From an uncultured Gemmiger sp. (GTDB lineage: Bacteria > Bacillota > Clostridia > Oscillospirales > Ruminococcaceae), in the NCBI GenBank assembly GCA_944388135.1, contig CALXHP010000071.1, forward strand, positions 1 to 64,000: DNA of 64,000 nt, read 5' to 3'. Positions 48,198 to 56,091 of this stretch are shown here, in pieces. Every line of letters starts with the position of its first letter. The stretch's first letter is position 1. The translations under genes and the position numbers were made by a program. Under the pieces are notes generated by a model. It did not search any database and was not told the DNA's origin. It saw only the letters and a list, made by a program, of their open reading frames with translations.

Positions 48198-48803
48198 ATG
48201 AGGAAATCTGCCCAGACGATCATTCGTCCCGACGCATGCTATACCATTGCCGCTGCAAACGGCCGCGTGTTGGAGGTGGCCGATTTCAACACCGAGAACG
48301 GCGCTTCGGTGCGCCTGTGGAGCTACGAGGGCCAGCCCTGGCAGCAGTGGCGCTTTGAGGAAGCCGGCGAAGGGGAATACCGCATCAAGAACCGGTTCAC
48401 CGGCAAGGTGATGGACCTGGCCATGTCCGGTGTAAACAACGGCACCTGGATCCACCAGTGGAGCCAGACATCCGGTGCCGGCCAGCGCTGGCAGATCGTG
48501 GAAGCCGGCGGCGGCAAGGTCAAGCTGCGCAACGTGCTGGCGGACAAGGTCATCGACCTGGTGGGCATGCGGGTGGAAAACGGCACCCAGGCCCAGATCT
48601 GGCAGGATGTTTCGGGCGAGAATCAGCTCTGGAAGCTGGAACCGGTACCGGACCGCCTGATGGAAAAGCCCATGGAAGCACCGCCCGCCAAGGCGCCGGC
48701 CAAAGCCTCCAAGGCTGCCAAGGCGACCAAATCCACCCGGACCCAGACCACCGGCAAAAAGACCGGCGGCAAATCTGCCCGCCGGGCCAGCAAGAACAAA
48801 TAA
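48198..48803 (+). CDS. RICIN-type beta-trefoil protein with basic histone-like tail
   Basis: A 201-residue protein. Residues about 10-150 form a ricin B-type lectin fold with three repeats, each ending in a QxW-type signature: PWQQWRF near 48, GQRWQIV near 97 and NQLWKLE near 145. Residues about 155-201 are a low-complexity tail of Pro, Ala, Lys, Thr and Arg (APAKASKAAKATKSTR, then GKKTGGKSARRASKNK) like bacterial histone-H1-type tails. There is no signal peptide or membrane anchor. Lectin plus nucleic-acid-binding-like tail is unusual. AAAGGAGG precedes the ATG. Function unknown. Confidence 0.8.
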   Translation: MRKSAQTIIRPDACYTIAAANGRVLEVADFNTENGASVRLWSYEGQPWQQWRFEEAGEGEYRIKNRFTGKVMDLAMSGVNNGTWIHQWSQTSGAGQRWQIVEAGGGKVKLRNVLADKVIDLVGMRVENGTQAQIWQDVSGENQLWKLEPVPDRLMEKPMEAPPAKAPAKASKAAKATKSTRTQTTGKKTGGKSARRASKNK

Positions 48804-48815
48804 ACACCCCTTTCC

Positions 48816-48846
48816 GGAAGGGCCTCGCCGCGGGCGGGGCCCTTCC
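48816..48846 (+). terminator. Terminator of the RICIN-type gene
   Basis: A long GC-rich stem (GGAAGGGC...GCCCTTCC arms, 48816-48846) just after the stop, with only a weak T-rich end. Confidence 0.7.
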
Positions 48847-48851
48847 TCATC

Positions 48852-48880
48852 TTGCAGGGCAGTCCAAAGCCTGTTATAAT
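48852..48880 (+). promoter_or_regulatory. Promoter of the DEAD-box helicase gene
   Basis: TTGCAG (48852-48857) and a perfect TATAAT (48875-48880) with a 17-base spacer. Confidence 0.75.
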
Positions 48881-48922
48881 AAAAAGAAACCGTAAAACGT
48901 CATGAAAGGCAGTACAAACGCT

Positions 48923-50110
48923 ATGCAGTTTTCCCAGCTTACCAACGTTGCGCCCGAGATCATCCGGGCCACCCAGGCCATGGGCTTTACCGAAATGACC
49001 GAGATCCAGGAAAAAGCCATCCCCCTGATGATGGACGGCCACGATATGATTGCCAAAGCCCCCACCGGTACCGGCAAGACGGTGGCTTTCGGCATTCCCA
49101 TCCTCTCCAAGGTGGACCCGGCCCGGCTGAAGCCCCAGGCCGTGGTGCTGAGCCCCACCCGGGAGCTGGCCCAGCAGATCGCCCAGGACCTGCGGAACCT
49201 GGCCCAGTTTTTGCCCGACATCAAGATCGTCTGTGTCTACGGCGGTGCCGGGCTGGACAAACAGCAGCGCCAGCTGAAAGCAGGCTGCCAGATCGTGGTG
49301 GCCACCCCCGGCCGTCTGATGGACCATTACCGTCACCGCGCCATCGACGTTTCCCAGGTGGAAACGGTGGTGCTGGACGAGGCCGACGAGATGCTGAACA
49401 TGGGCTTCTACAAGGATGTGCGGCACATCATCGACCTGATGAAACACCGCAAGAGCCTGTCCATGTTCTCGGCCACCATCAGCCGTGAGGTGCTGGACAT
49501 CGGCTGGCTCTACCAGCACAACGCCGCCGAGGTCAGCGTGCAGCCGGTGGAGGATTCCAGCCCCAAGATTGCCCAGTACAAGCTGCTGACCACCGGCCGG
49601 GACAAGCTGGCCGATGCCGCCCAGATCATCATTTCCGAAGGGTACAAGCGGGTGATGATCTTCTGCAACACCAAGTACAACACCGGCATGCTGGCCAACC
49701 AGCTGGCCCGGCTGAATTTCAATGTGGACTGCCTCCACGGGGATCTGTCCCAGGCGGAGCGCAACCGGATCATGACCCGCTTCAAGGCCGGTGAGATCGC
49801 CGTGCTGGTGGCCACCGACGTGGCCGCCCGGGGCATCGATGTCTCCGACGTGGATGCCGTCATCAACTACGACGTGCCCGAGGAGAATGAGCACTACACC
49901 CACCGCATCGGCCGCACCGGCCGGGCCCGCAAGGAGGGCGCCAGCTACCTGTTCTACACCAAGGAGGAACAGAAGCGGGTGGACCAGCTGCTGCGGCTGA
50001 CCCGCAACCTGGACGACTGCAAGGCCGTGAAGTTTGACTTCAACCACGAGAAGCTCATCGTGGAGGAGAACAAGCCCCAGGACCGGTTCCAGATCAAAGC
50101 CTACTTTTAA
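48923..50110 (+). CDS. DEAD-box RNA helicase
   Basis: A 395-residue ATP-dependent RNA helicase consisting of just the two RecA-like domains. Motifs in order are the Q motif (GFTEMTEIQEKAIP), I (APTGTGKT, about 46-53), Ia (PTRELAQQ), Ib (ATPGRLMD), II (VLDEADEML), III (SATIS), IV (MIFCNTKYNTG), V (ATDVAARGIDV) and VI (HRIGRTGRA). It lacks the RNA-binding tail of CshA/DbpA types. I chose the ATG at 48923 with AAAGGCAG upstream; an ATG at 48902 lies within about 20 bases of the predicted transcription start and has no site. It probably acts in ribosome assembly or mRNA turnover. Confidence 0.92.
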   Translation: MQFSQLTNVAPEIIRATQAMGFTEMTEIQEKAIPLMMDGHDMIAKAPTGTGKTVAFGIPILSKVDPARLKPQAVVLSPTRELAQQIAQDLRNLAQFLPDIKIVCVYGGAGLDKQQRQLKAGCQIVVATPGRLMDHYRHRAIDVSQVETVVLDEADEMLNMGFYKDVRHIIDLMKHRKSLSMFSATISREVLDIGWLYQHNAAEVSVQPVEDSSPKIAQYKLLTTGRDKLADAAQIIISEGYKRVMIFCNTKYNTGMLANQLARLNFNVDCLHGDLSQAERNRIMTRFKAGEIAVLVATDVAARGIDVSDVDAVINYDVPEENEHYTHRIGRTGRARKEGASYLFYTKEEQKRVDQLLRLTRNLDDCKAVKFDFNHEKLIVEENKPQDRFQIKAYF

Positions 50111-50171
50111 TTGCTCAAAAGGGAGGTCCGGATTCAGCGGCTGTGCAGCCCTTTGGACACCCACCATCGCA

Positions 50172-50218
50172 AAAACCCGCGTTCTCATGCCGTTCACGGC
50201 GACTCAAACGCGGGTTTT
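50172..50218. terminator. Bidirectional terminator between helicase and histidine kinase
   Basis: AAAACCCGCGTT (50172-50183) pairs with AACGCGGGTTTT (50207-50218). A second hairpin (TCGGCATCG/CGATGCCGA, about 50230-50262) with a plus-strand T run follows closely. Confidence 0.85.
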
Positions 50219-50272
50219 ACTCTAGAAGTATCGGCATCGTCGGCACATGTCCGCCGATGCCGATTTTTATTT

Positions 50273-51706
50273 TCAGTTTCCCGCCGGCAGGGTAAAGACG
50301 AAGCGGCACCATTTGCCTTCTTCGCTCTCGGCGTGGATCTTGCCGCCCGACAGGTTGATGAGAATTTTGCAGATGTGCAGCCCCAAACCGCTGCCCCGGG
50401 TGTTCATCCCCCGGGAACGGTCCTCCTTGTAGAACCGCTCAAAGACAAAGGGCAGCGCTTCGGGGGCAATGCCGGAACCGGTATTTTCGATGCGCACCTC
50501 CACCATGTTTCCCTTCTTCTGGGCCGCAAAGGAGATGGTGCCCCCTTCCGGCGTGAACTTGATGGCGTTGTCCACAATGTTGTAGACCACCTGGTGCACA
50601 AAGTCCGGGTCGGCGTAGATGGGCAAGGGCGGTCCGCCCAGCCCCTGGATGTCGATCTTGCCGTCCTCGATGCGCTGCTCATCACTGAGCACCACGTCGG
50701 TGACGGTTTTCCACAAATCATAGTTCTGGGCTTTCACCGGTACTTCCCCGGCTTCCAGCTTGGTGATGTCCAGCATATTCTGCACCAGCCGGGCCAGGCG
50801 CCCTGTCTCCTGGGAGACGATGGTCAGGTAATGCTGGTTTTCCTCCGGCGGAATGGTGCCGTCCAGCATGCCGTCGATGAAGCCCTTGATGGTGGTCATG
50901 GGTGTGCGCAATTCGTGGGCGATGTTGCCCATGAACTGCCCTCGGGAATTGTCGATGGTCTGCAGCCGCATGGCCATATTGTTGAAGGTGGTGGCGAAAT
51001 CCGCCAGTTCCACACAGCCGTCCACCGGGGCCCGGGCGGTGAAATCCCCGCTGCCCAGCCGCCGGGCGGCCTCGCTGATATCCTCGATGGGGCCGGTGAT
51101 CCGTTTGGCCAGCACCCAGCACAGCAGGCTGCAAAGGAGCAGGATGGCAGCTGCCGAAATGCCGAACATCACCAGCATATCCATGATATAGGAGCCCAGC
51201 GCCGTCATGGGGCTGGCGGCAAAGAGGTAGCCCACGGCGCCCCCCACATCGATGCGGCGGCCCGCCGTATAATATTTATCCTTGTAGACGCCGCCCAGGG
51301 TGCCGGTGTCAAAGACATCGTTGCCCTGGTCCATCTCCTCCATCAGCTCTTCGGGAATATACTGCTGGGCAAACTCGCCGCCGTCGGTGGAGAGCAGCAC
51401 CTGCCCGTCCTCGGCAGCCACAAAGACCAGCGCCCCCGACGTGGTGTTGAACAGTTCAAAGCCGCTGCGGGCATCCTTGGCACGGTCATCCCCCAAAGGC
51501 TTGGTGACAATGTCGCCGCCTTCGGCAAACCGCTCACTGAGGGCACTGGCCCCGTTCAGAATGGCGGTGAGGGCGGTGCGCCGCTCGTTCACGAAATAGG
51601 CTGCGGACAGCGCCGTCTGGATGGCGCACATGACGCTGAGCCCCAGGATCAGCACCACCGCAATGGTGGAGAAAAACTCCCGGCTGATGGTGTTGCGGCG
51701 GCTCAT
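50273..51706 (-). CDS. Membrane sensor histidine kinase
   Basis: A 477-residue HisKA-type kinase. TM1 is at about residues 10-36, an extracytoplasmic sensor of about 130 residues follows, TM2 is at about 170-195 and a HAMP domain at about 196-248. The phosphoacceptor His is in MGNIAHELRTPMTTIKG (about His264). The ATP domain has N box VVYNIVDNAIKFTPEGG near 374, GSGIAPEALPFVFERFY near 410 and GSGLGLHICKILI near 440. The first base triplets overlap the stop of the response regulator gene (51703-51706). The signal is unknown; the sensor region has no named domain recognisable by eye. Confidence 0.92.
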   Translation of the reverse strand: MSRRNTISREFFSTIAVVLILGLSVMCAIQTALSAAYFVNERRTALTAILNGASALSERFAEGGDIVTKPLGDDRAKDARSGFELFNTTSGALVFVAAEDGQVLLSTDGGEFAQQYIPEELMEEMDQGNDVFDTGTLGGVYKDKYYTAGRRIDVGGAVGYLFAASPMTALGSYIMDMLVMFGISAAAILLLCSLLCWVLAKRITGPIEDISEAARRLGSGDFTARAPVDGCVELADFATTFNNMAMRLQTIDNSRGQFMGNIAHELRTPMTTIKGFIDGMLDGTIPPEENQHYLTIVSQETGRLARLVQNMLDITKLEAGEVPVKAQNYDLWKTVTDVVLSDEQRIEDGKIDIQGLGGPPLPIYADPDFVHQVVYNIVDNAIKFTPEGGTISFAAQKKGNMVEVRIENTGSGIAPEALPFVFERFYKEDRSRGMNTRGSGLGLHICKILINLSGGKIHAESEEGKWCRFVFTLPAGN

Positions 51707-52389
51707 TCCCGTACCTCGAACTTATAGCCCACGCCCCAGACGGTTTTCAGATTCCATTTGTCGGAGGCACCTTCCAGCTTTTCCCGCAGGCGCTTCACAT
51801 GTACGTCGATGGTGCGGGAGTCCCCGTAGTACTCAAAGCCCCACACCTCGTCCAGCAGCTGGTCCCGGGTATACACCCGGTTGGGATGCCCCGCCAGGCA
51901 GGCCAGCAGTTCCAGCTCCTTGGGCGGCGCTTCCACCACCTTGCCCTTCACCTTCAGCTCGTAGCGGTTCATATCCAGGTGAAGGTTGTCGAAGTCGTAG
52001 ACCCCCTTGTTGTCCTCCTCCTTGGTGGAGCGGCGCAGCACCGCCTTGATGCGGGCGGTGACCTCCTTGGCGTCAAAGGGCTTGACGATATAGTCGTCAG
52101 CCCCCAGTTCCAGGCCCAGCACCTTGTCGTAGGTCTCGCCTTTGGCCGTCAGCATGATGATGGGGGTGTTGTCCTTGGCGCGGATCTTGCGGCAGACCTC
52201 CCAGCCGTCCATCACCGGCATCATCACATCCAGCAGCACCAGATCGGGGTGCAGTTTCTCAAACTCGGTCAGGGCGGCGTTGCCGTCGTGGACCATCGTG
52301 ACATGGTAACCTTCTTTGACCAGGTACAAGCGCAGCAGTTCGCAGATATTCTTATCGTCATCTACTACCAGAATTTTCTCGTTCGCCAT
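51703..52389 (-). CDS. OmpR/PhoB-type response regulator
   Basis: A 228-residue regulator. The receiver domain has the acidic pair DDDK near residue 10, the phosphorylated aspartate in LVLLDVMMPVMDG (about Asp53) and the switch lysine in IVKPFDAKE near 103. A winged-helix DNA-binding domain follows, with VEAPPKELELLACLAGHPNRV (about 154-174) and DVHVKRLREKLEG near 201. The ATG at 52389 follows GGAGG; the ORF limit at 52431 is rejected. It is made with the adjacent kinase as one translationally coupled pair. Confidence 0.93.
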   Translation of the reverse strand: MANEKILVVDDDKNICELLRLYLVKEGYHVTMVHDGNAALTEFEKLHPDLVLLDVMMPVMDGWEVCRKIRAKDNTPIIMLTAKGETYDKVLGLELGADDYIVKPFDAKEVTARIKAVLRRSTKEEDNKGVYDFDNLHLDMNRYELKVKGKVVEAPPKELELLACLAGHPNRVYTRDQLLDEVWGFEYYGDSRTIDVHVKRLREKLEGASDKWNLKTVWGVGYKFEVRE

Positions 52390-52445
52390 TGTATCGTTCC
52401 TCCGTTTTGGCGGCACGCCCTTCCGGCGCACCCGCTATAGAATCT

Positions 52446-52451
52446 ATTATA
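52446..52451 (-). promoter_or_regulatory. -10 element of the two-component operon
   Basis: TATAAT on the minus strand, 57 bases before the response-regulator ATG. The -35 position is only T-rich. The gap is shared with the divergent promoter at 52505. Confidence 0.45.
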
Positions 52452-52504
52452 CTGTATAATTGTGGATAAAAAAAGAACGAAGGGCCGGTTTTGCCGCATT
52501 TTTC

Positions 52505-52533
52505 TTGCGTGCGGCCGTCCTTGTGTGTATAAT
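52505..52533 (+). promoter_or_regulatory. Promoter of the interrupted host gene
   Basis: TTGCGT (52505-52510) and a perfect TATAAT (52528-52533) with a 17-base spacer, followed by AAAGGAG (52554-52560) and the ATG at 52570. It is a fully formed expression signal leading into only 24 codons. Confidence 0.75.
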
Positions 52534-52569
52534 AAGGGTTGGAAAAAACGCCAAAAGGAGCGAAACAAT

Positions 52570-52644
52570 ATGAAATTAGGAATCGGAGGGGACCGGCCTG
52601 ATTTTATAGCTTCTTATATCTCTCCAAAAGCCGATAAAGCCTGA
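52570..52644 (+). pseudogene. 5' fragment of a host gene cut by the mobile element
   Basis: A strong promoter and ribosome site lead into a frame of 24 codons that begins MKLGIGGD and then turns into AT-rich sequence with a stop at 52644. The opening resembles the N-terminus of RpiB-type ribose-5-phosphate isomerases (MKIxIGxDHxG), but eight residues are too few for proof. GC content falls sharply from about 52595 on, and recombination genes follow. I infer that the element integrated just after codon eight and that the rest of the gene lies beyond its right end, outside the window. Confidence 0.55.
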
Positions 52645-52712
52645 TATTACAAGCATTTTCAGAAAAATCAGCCGCATATAAGTCCATGTCTTTCCACGCA
52701 CTTCCACACGGA

Positions 52713-52734
52713 AATGGCGTAAAAATGGCGTAAA
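52713..52734 (+). repeat. Tandem 11-bp direct repeat near the element end
   Basis: AATGGCGTAAA occurs twice without a gap (52713-52723 and 52724-52734). Such repeats near element ends are often arm-type integrase or excisionase binding sites. Confidence 0.6.
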
Positions 52735-52828
52735 GCATATGCGACAACGATCAGGAAAGCACACTGCTACAAGGGTACGCATTAAACCCTATATCTCCAT
52801 ATCGATCCCGAGAATTTTTGAACGAAAA

Positions 52829-52860
52829 CGGCCACCGCTGGACATATCCTGCGGTGGCCG
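52829..52860. terminator. Hairpin near the element end
   Basis: CGGCCACCGC (52829-52838) pairs with GCGGTGGCCG (52851-52860), followed by CATTTTATT on the plus strand. It may insulate the element from host transcription. Confidence 0.6.
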
Positions 52861-52971
52861 CATTTTATTGTTTGGCTTTAGTAGGAAGAATCGTTTTTCC
52901 GCACTGCATACCTAAATTCAAAAGAGCGGTCGGGTAATCCTTCCAATGCATTGGGGCAGACTTGCTATGCA

Positions 52972-53403
52972 TTATTTTTCTTCGGTATCAGACGCGACAG
53001 GCCGGAAATCTTCCTGCACACCTTCGTTCAAGTCAAAGCACATGGTCTTTGCATCAGCAACCCAGAACCCGCGCACGCGGTACCGCTTTCCCGGAATCCA
53101 GCTTTCTCCCGTAACCGCACGCAGAGGCTCCAACAGGTTTTTATTGGCGATGGTCACAACGCCTTTCTGCTCACCCTTGGGCTTGGAAAATTTGAAGCCC
53201 TTCGGCTCGTTGCTCTTGCACATACGGATCGCGAACACCTTCGCCTTGGCATCCAGCAAACACAGAACGTAGGCCGGATACCCCAAATCCTCCAGTACCT
53301 TTTTCGTGAAAGTCACGCCATTCTGGTTCAGGAACATATCGGGATATGCGTTAATATTGGAATCAATCGTTTCAAAATTCAAAGCGGAAAAATCAAAATT
53401 CAT
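52972..53403 (-). CDS. Hypothetical protein of the mobile element
   Basis: A 143-residue soluble protein with MNFDFSALNFETIDSNINAY at its start and no signal or membrane segment. The middle has YVLCLLDAKAKVFAIRMCKS and the C-terminal part SWIPGKRYRVRGFWVADAKTM. I do not recognise a family. The ATG at 53403 follows AAAGGATG. It lies 14 bases downstream of the serine recombinase gene and so is probably co-expressed with it; a helper in recombination or an accessory factor is possible but unproven. Confidence 0.65.
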   Translation of the reverse strand: MNFDFSALNFETIDSNINAYPDMFLNQNGVTFTKKVLEDLGYPAYVLCLLDAKAKVFAIRMCKSNEPKGFKFSKPKGEQKGVVTIANKNLLEPLRAVTGESWIPGKRYRVRGFWVADAKTMCFDLNEGVQEDFRPVASDTEEK

Positions 53404-53417
53404 AATAGAACATCCTT

Positions 53418-54620
53418 TCACTTCTGCATATTTTGCGGTTCTTGTATCATTTTTACAAATTCCTGTCGCTCTGCAAACGACCAACGGGAATCCACAATCA
53501 GATACCCTTTGAACAAACCGTCTTTCAAACGGTTCACAATGAATCGGGTACCCAGCAATCTCAGTTTTGCTTTGGGGGGCGTACCACGTTTCTCTGTCAG
53601 CAGCTTTTGTACCTTTAGCCAATCTTCTTTTTTAACAATCGCTGTGTGATGGTTTTCCTTGAAGTACATATTCAAATCCGTATTTTTTACAGATCTATGT
53701 GTGCGAAAATCCTTGGTATAGGTTTTCTGCATCAAGGCATCTCCACAGTATTTTTCATTTCTTAGAATACTTCGAACGGTACCGGGAGACCAGCTATCAT
53801 TCCCCATCGGAGATTTGATCCCCTGCTCTGTCAATGCCGCTGCTATTTCTGCGGGTGCCGCTCCTTCCAAGCAGCTTTCATAGATATACTCGACAATTCG
53901 GGCCTCTGTAGGTTCAATCACAAGCCGTCCGAAGTGATCGCGATAGAATCCAAGCGTATTATGCACCGAGAATTTATAGATACCCTCAGCCATACGCCAG
54001 CGGATGCCAGCTTTGATTGCTTCACTCTTCTGCTGGGATTCCATTTCAGCCAGTGCGGATAGAAGCGCAATCAGCAGATTATTTTTGCCGTCACCAGTAT
54101 AGGTGATTCCTTCCGTCTCAAACTCGACGGATACCGGTGGATTCAGCGCAGACAGCGTCCGAAGATTATTCAGAATATCCACAATATTTCTTCCAAAACG
54201 ACTGATGCTTTTGGTTAATATCAGGTCAATTTTGCCATCCACAGCATCTGCAATCATTTTCTGAAAGCCGAGACGTTTTTCGATGGTGGTAGCGCTAATG
54301 CCTTCATCCTGATAAATCTCCACCATTTCCCATTCGGGATTAGCCTCTATGCGCTTTGTGAAATGATGCACCTGCATCGCAAAGCTGCCGACCTGCTGTT
54401 CCTCCTGTGTGCTGACGCGGCAGTACGCTGCTACTCGTAATTTTTTGAACGGAGCAGGAGCCTCCGCGCTTTTCTGCGGTGGAATCACAATAACGCCATT
54501 GCCGGACTGGTTGCGTGCAATCTCTTCCCGCATCTGGTTGCGCTTTTGATTTCTGCGTTCTGCCCTTGCGCTGGATCGCCGCATCGCCTCTATTTTTTGG
54601 GGATCAAGCGGTTTTGCCAT
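53418..54620 (-). CDS. Serine recombinase, resolvase plus recombinase domain
   Basis: A 400-residue serine recombinase. After a basic N-terminal tail of about 60 residues comes the resolvase domain with the catalytic serine in AAYCRVSTQEEQ (about Ser71). EIYQDEGISATTIEKRLGFQKMI follows near 102 and LILTKSISRFGRNIVDIL near 134, where the conserved arginine lies. The recombinase domain includes GFYRDHFGRLVIEP near 225, SPMGNDSWSPGTVRSILRNEKYCGD (about 271-295). It ends without the zinc-ribbon and coiled-coil found in full-length (about 500-600 residues) large serine integrases, so it is a short form or is C-terminally truncated. It could act as integrase or resolvase of the element. Confidence 0.87.
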   Translation of the reverse strand: MAKPLDPQKIEAMRRSSARAERRNQKRNQMREEIARNQSGNGVIVIPPQKSAEAPAPFKKLRVAAYCRVSTQEEQQVGSFAMQVHHFTKRIEANPEWEMVEIYQDEGISATTIEKRLGFQKMIADAVDGKIDLILTKSISRFGRNIVDILNNLRTLSALNPPVSVEFETEGITYTGDGKNNLLIALLSALAEMESQQKSEAIKAGIRWRMAEGIYKFSVHNTLGFYRDHFGRLVIEPTEARIVEYIYESCLEGAAPAEIAAALTEQGIKSPMGNDSWSPGTVRSILRNEKYCGDALMQKTYTKDFRTHRSVKNTDLNMYFKENHHTAIVKKEDWLKVQKLLTEKRGTPPKAKLRLLGTRFIVNRLKDGLFKGYLIVDSRWSFAERQEFVKMIQEPQNMQK

Positions 54621-54769
54621 ACTATATTCCGGCGCAGATCTTTAAGGAAACACCCTTATTCTGCATCGGCGCCCATCATCTCCCTCCATTGAACTTGCAT
54701 TTTCATAGCAATCACATCCTTCTACTGTATTTATGACCATCTGAAGCACTGCACCAGAATGTCATCATG

Positions 54770-54800
54770 AAAAAAGGCAGCAGAAACACATCTGCTGCCC
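54770..54800 (-). terminator. Terminator of the defence operon
   Basis: On the minus strand GGCAGCAGA (54791-54799 complement) pairs with TCTGCTGCC (54776-54784 complement), followed by six T residues. It lies 23 bases past the last gene and ties the 4-TM gene to the operon above. The remaining gap to 54621 holds only very short frames. Confidence 0.85.
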
Positions 54801-54822
54801 CCGAATATTTCGGCATTTAGAA

Positions 54823-55263
54823 TCATTTGACTGATTTCCCAAGGGAATTCACCAAAAACAGGAGAATAAGCCAAAGGAGAAGAATATTCGATGAAAAAAG
54901 GCCGTATGATACAGCTCCTCCCGCTTTTAACAGCAACGGAGAAAAGCTGATGTTTGACGGAATCAAAAACAGACAGCTTACCACAATCAGCAGAATGCAT
55001 GAAATACCTGCATACCGAAAATATCCAGCTAAAACCCCCAGCAATGTTTTCGTTGGCTGCTCTTTGTCCGGTGTTTCTTTCAGCTCTTTGGCATATTGGC
55101 TTCCCAACAGTGCAGAAACAGCCGCAATGTATACACCCATTGCAATAGAAGCTACCGTGACAGCAATCTCTGCGATTGGTTCAAAGCTCAAATCGAACAT
55201 AAACGCCGCAGCGGTAGTAACTATTACGCAAAGCAAAATCTGGCGCTTATGGCGTTTATACAT
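54823..55263 (-). CDS. Four-TM membrane protein co-encoded with the type III restriction operon
   Basis: A 146-residue protein with four membrane helices at about residues 9-26, 32-53, 83-103 and 119-142, and a charged cytoplasmic loop (GSQYAKELKETPDKEQPTK) between helices 2 and 3. I chose the ATG at 55263: its AGGTGA site overlaps the stop of the gene upstream, so translation is coupled. It is the last gene before the operon terminator. I do not recognise a family. A small 4-TM protein paired with a soluble partner recalls the layout of Kiwa (KwaA with KwaB), but no sequence match is claimed. In a defence operon it may be a membrane-disrupting or sensing part. Confidence 0.7.
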   Translation of the reverse strand: MYKRHKRQILLCVIVTTAAAFMFDLSFEPIAEIAVTVASIAMGVYIAAVSALLGSQYAKELKETPDKEQPTKTLLGVLAGYFRYAGISCILLIVVSCLFLIPSNISFSPLLLKAGGAVSYGLFSSNILLLWLILLFLVNSLGKSVK

Positions 55264-55269
55264 GGACAA

Positions 55270-56055
55270 TCACCTCAATTCCTTTAGCAGAAGCTCCTTC
55301 ACTTCATCGGGCGTAAATTGTTCATTTTCGTCTTTGATCGGATGAATCTCGAGATGCTTCAATAAAGAGGAAAAATCAAAGGTTTGCTCTACGCCTTCGT
55401 CATCGCATCCGATTATGATGACATTGTCAAATTCTTCTTTATGATGTCTGAAAATGTCTATGATTTGCCTGCCGCCACCATGCACTGGAATATCGCCATA
55501 TGTCATTTTCAGCTGAATCTTGCTTGGCAAATCTTGTCCCCACATATTTCCGATCTGCGTAAATAAGTCGCTGTTTCGACTGAACAGATTGTCAACTTGC
55601 GTATATTGAAATCCACGGATGGTTTTTACCCGATCGCAAAATTCATCCACTGATGCGTAAACATTGTTGATTTTGAACTCTTTTTGAAGTGTATCACTCA
55701 GGTATTTTTCCAGAAAAGGCCGTCGCGTCATGTCATTAAGATACAGCATATGCGTTGCACAATCATAACAGGCAAAAAATTGCTGCTTCGGCTCTATTTG
55801 TTCTTTAGACCTCGGATTCGGCTGCCTTTCGCCAGTTTCTCTGTTGATTACAAAATCGCGGAATCTTTTTGCATCATCATAGTCACAGGACATCCAGAAA
55901 AATCTTTCCTCTACAATCTCCATCTCGATTGAGTACAGATATTTCTGGCGCACGGGTCTATATGTACGCAATCCTTTCTCGATCACTGCCTCAAAATCGT
56001 CTATTGCCGCTTCCCGTATTCCATCCACACGCAAGAGAAAATTACAAAACTTCAA
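55270..56055 (-). CDS. Unrecognised 261-aa protein co-encoded with the type III restriction operon
   Basis: A soluble protein with no signal or TM segment. It is rich in charged and aromatic residues. Visible blocks are YLYSIEMEIVEERFFWMSCD near 38, FFACYDCATHMLYLNDMTRR (about 93-112), DEFCDRVKTIRGFQYTQ near 137, and the acidic end IIIGCDDEGVEQTFDF near 216. The start is a TTG at 56055 with a strong GGAGGAGG site; a GTG at 56085 would add ten residues. It lies 37 bases after the Res gene and overlaps translational signals with the 4-TM gene downstream. No family is recognised. Its place suggests a defence-related role with the membrane protein. Confidence 0.7.
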   Translation of the reverse strand: MKFCNFLLRVDGIREAAIDDFEAVIEKGLRTYRPVRQKYLYSIEMEIVEERFFWMSCDYDDAKRFRDFVINRETGERQPNPRSKEQIEPKQQFFACYDCATHMLYLNDMTRRPFLEKYLSDTLQKEFKINNVYASVDEFCDRVKTIRGFQYTQVDNLFSRNSDLFTQIGNMWGQDLPSKIQLKMTYGDIPVHGGGRQIIDIFRHHKEEFDNVIIIGCDDEGVEQTFDFSSLLKHLEIHPIKDENEQFTPDEVKELLLKELR

Positions 56056-56091
56056 GAAATATCCCTCCTCCAATCTGATTAGCACAAAGAA

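Larger units (their letters stand above)
52590..52971. mobile_element. Left end region of the integrated element (attL side)
   Basis: No gene is supported between 52645 and 52971. The stretch holds a tandem repeat of AATGGCGTAAA (52713-52734) and a terminator-like hairpin (52829-52860). Composition shifts here from the GC-rich host to AT-richer sequence. The exact junction cannot be fixed without the right end. Confidence 0.5.

Noticed and set aside
52570-52644. Firm assignment of the split gene as rpiB
   Set aside because: Only eight residues precede the junction, too few for a reliable family call; kept as a suggestion.
54621-54760. Two very short frames (16 and 14 codons) before the serine recombinase start
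   Set aside because: One has a plausible AGAAGG site, and the pair could be leader peptides or remnants of a second recombinase, but nothing beyond their presence supports this.
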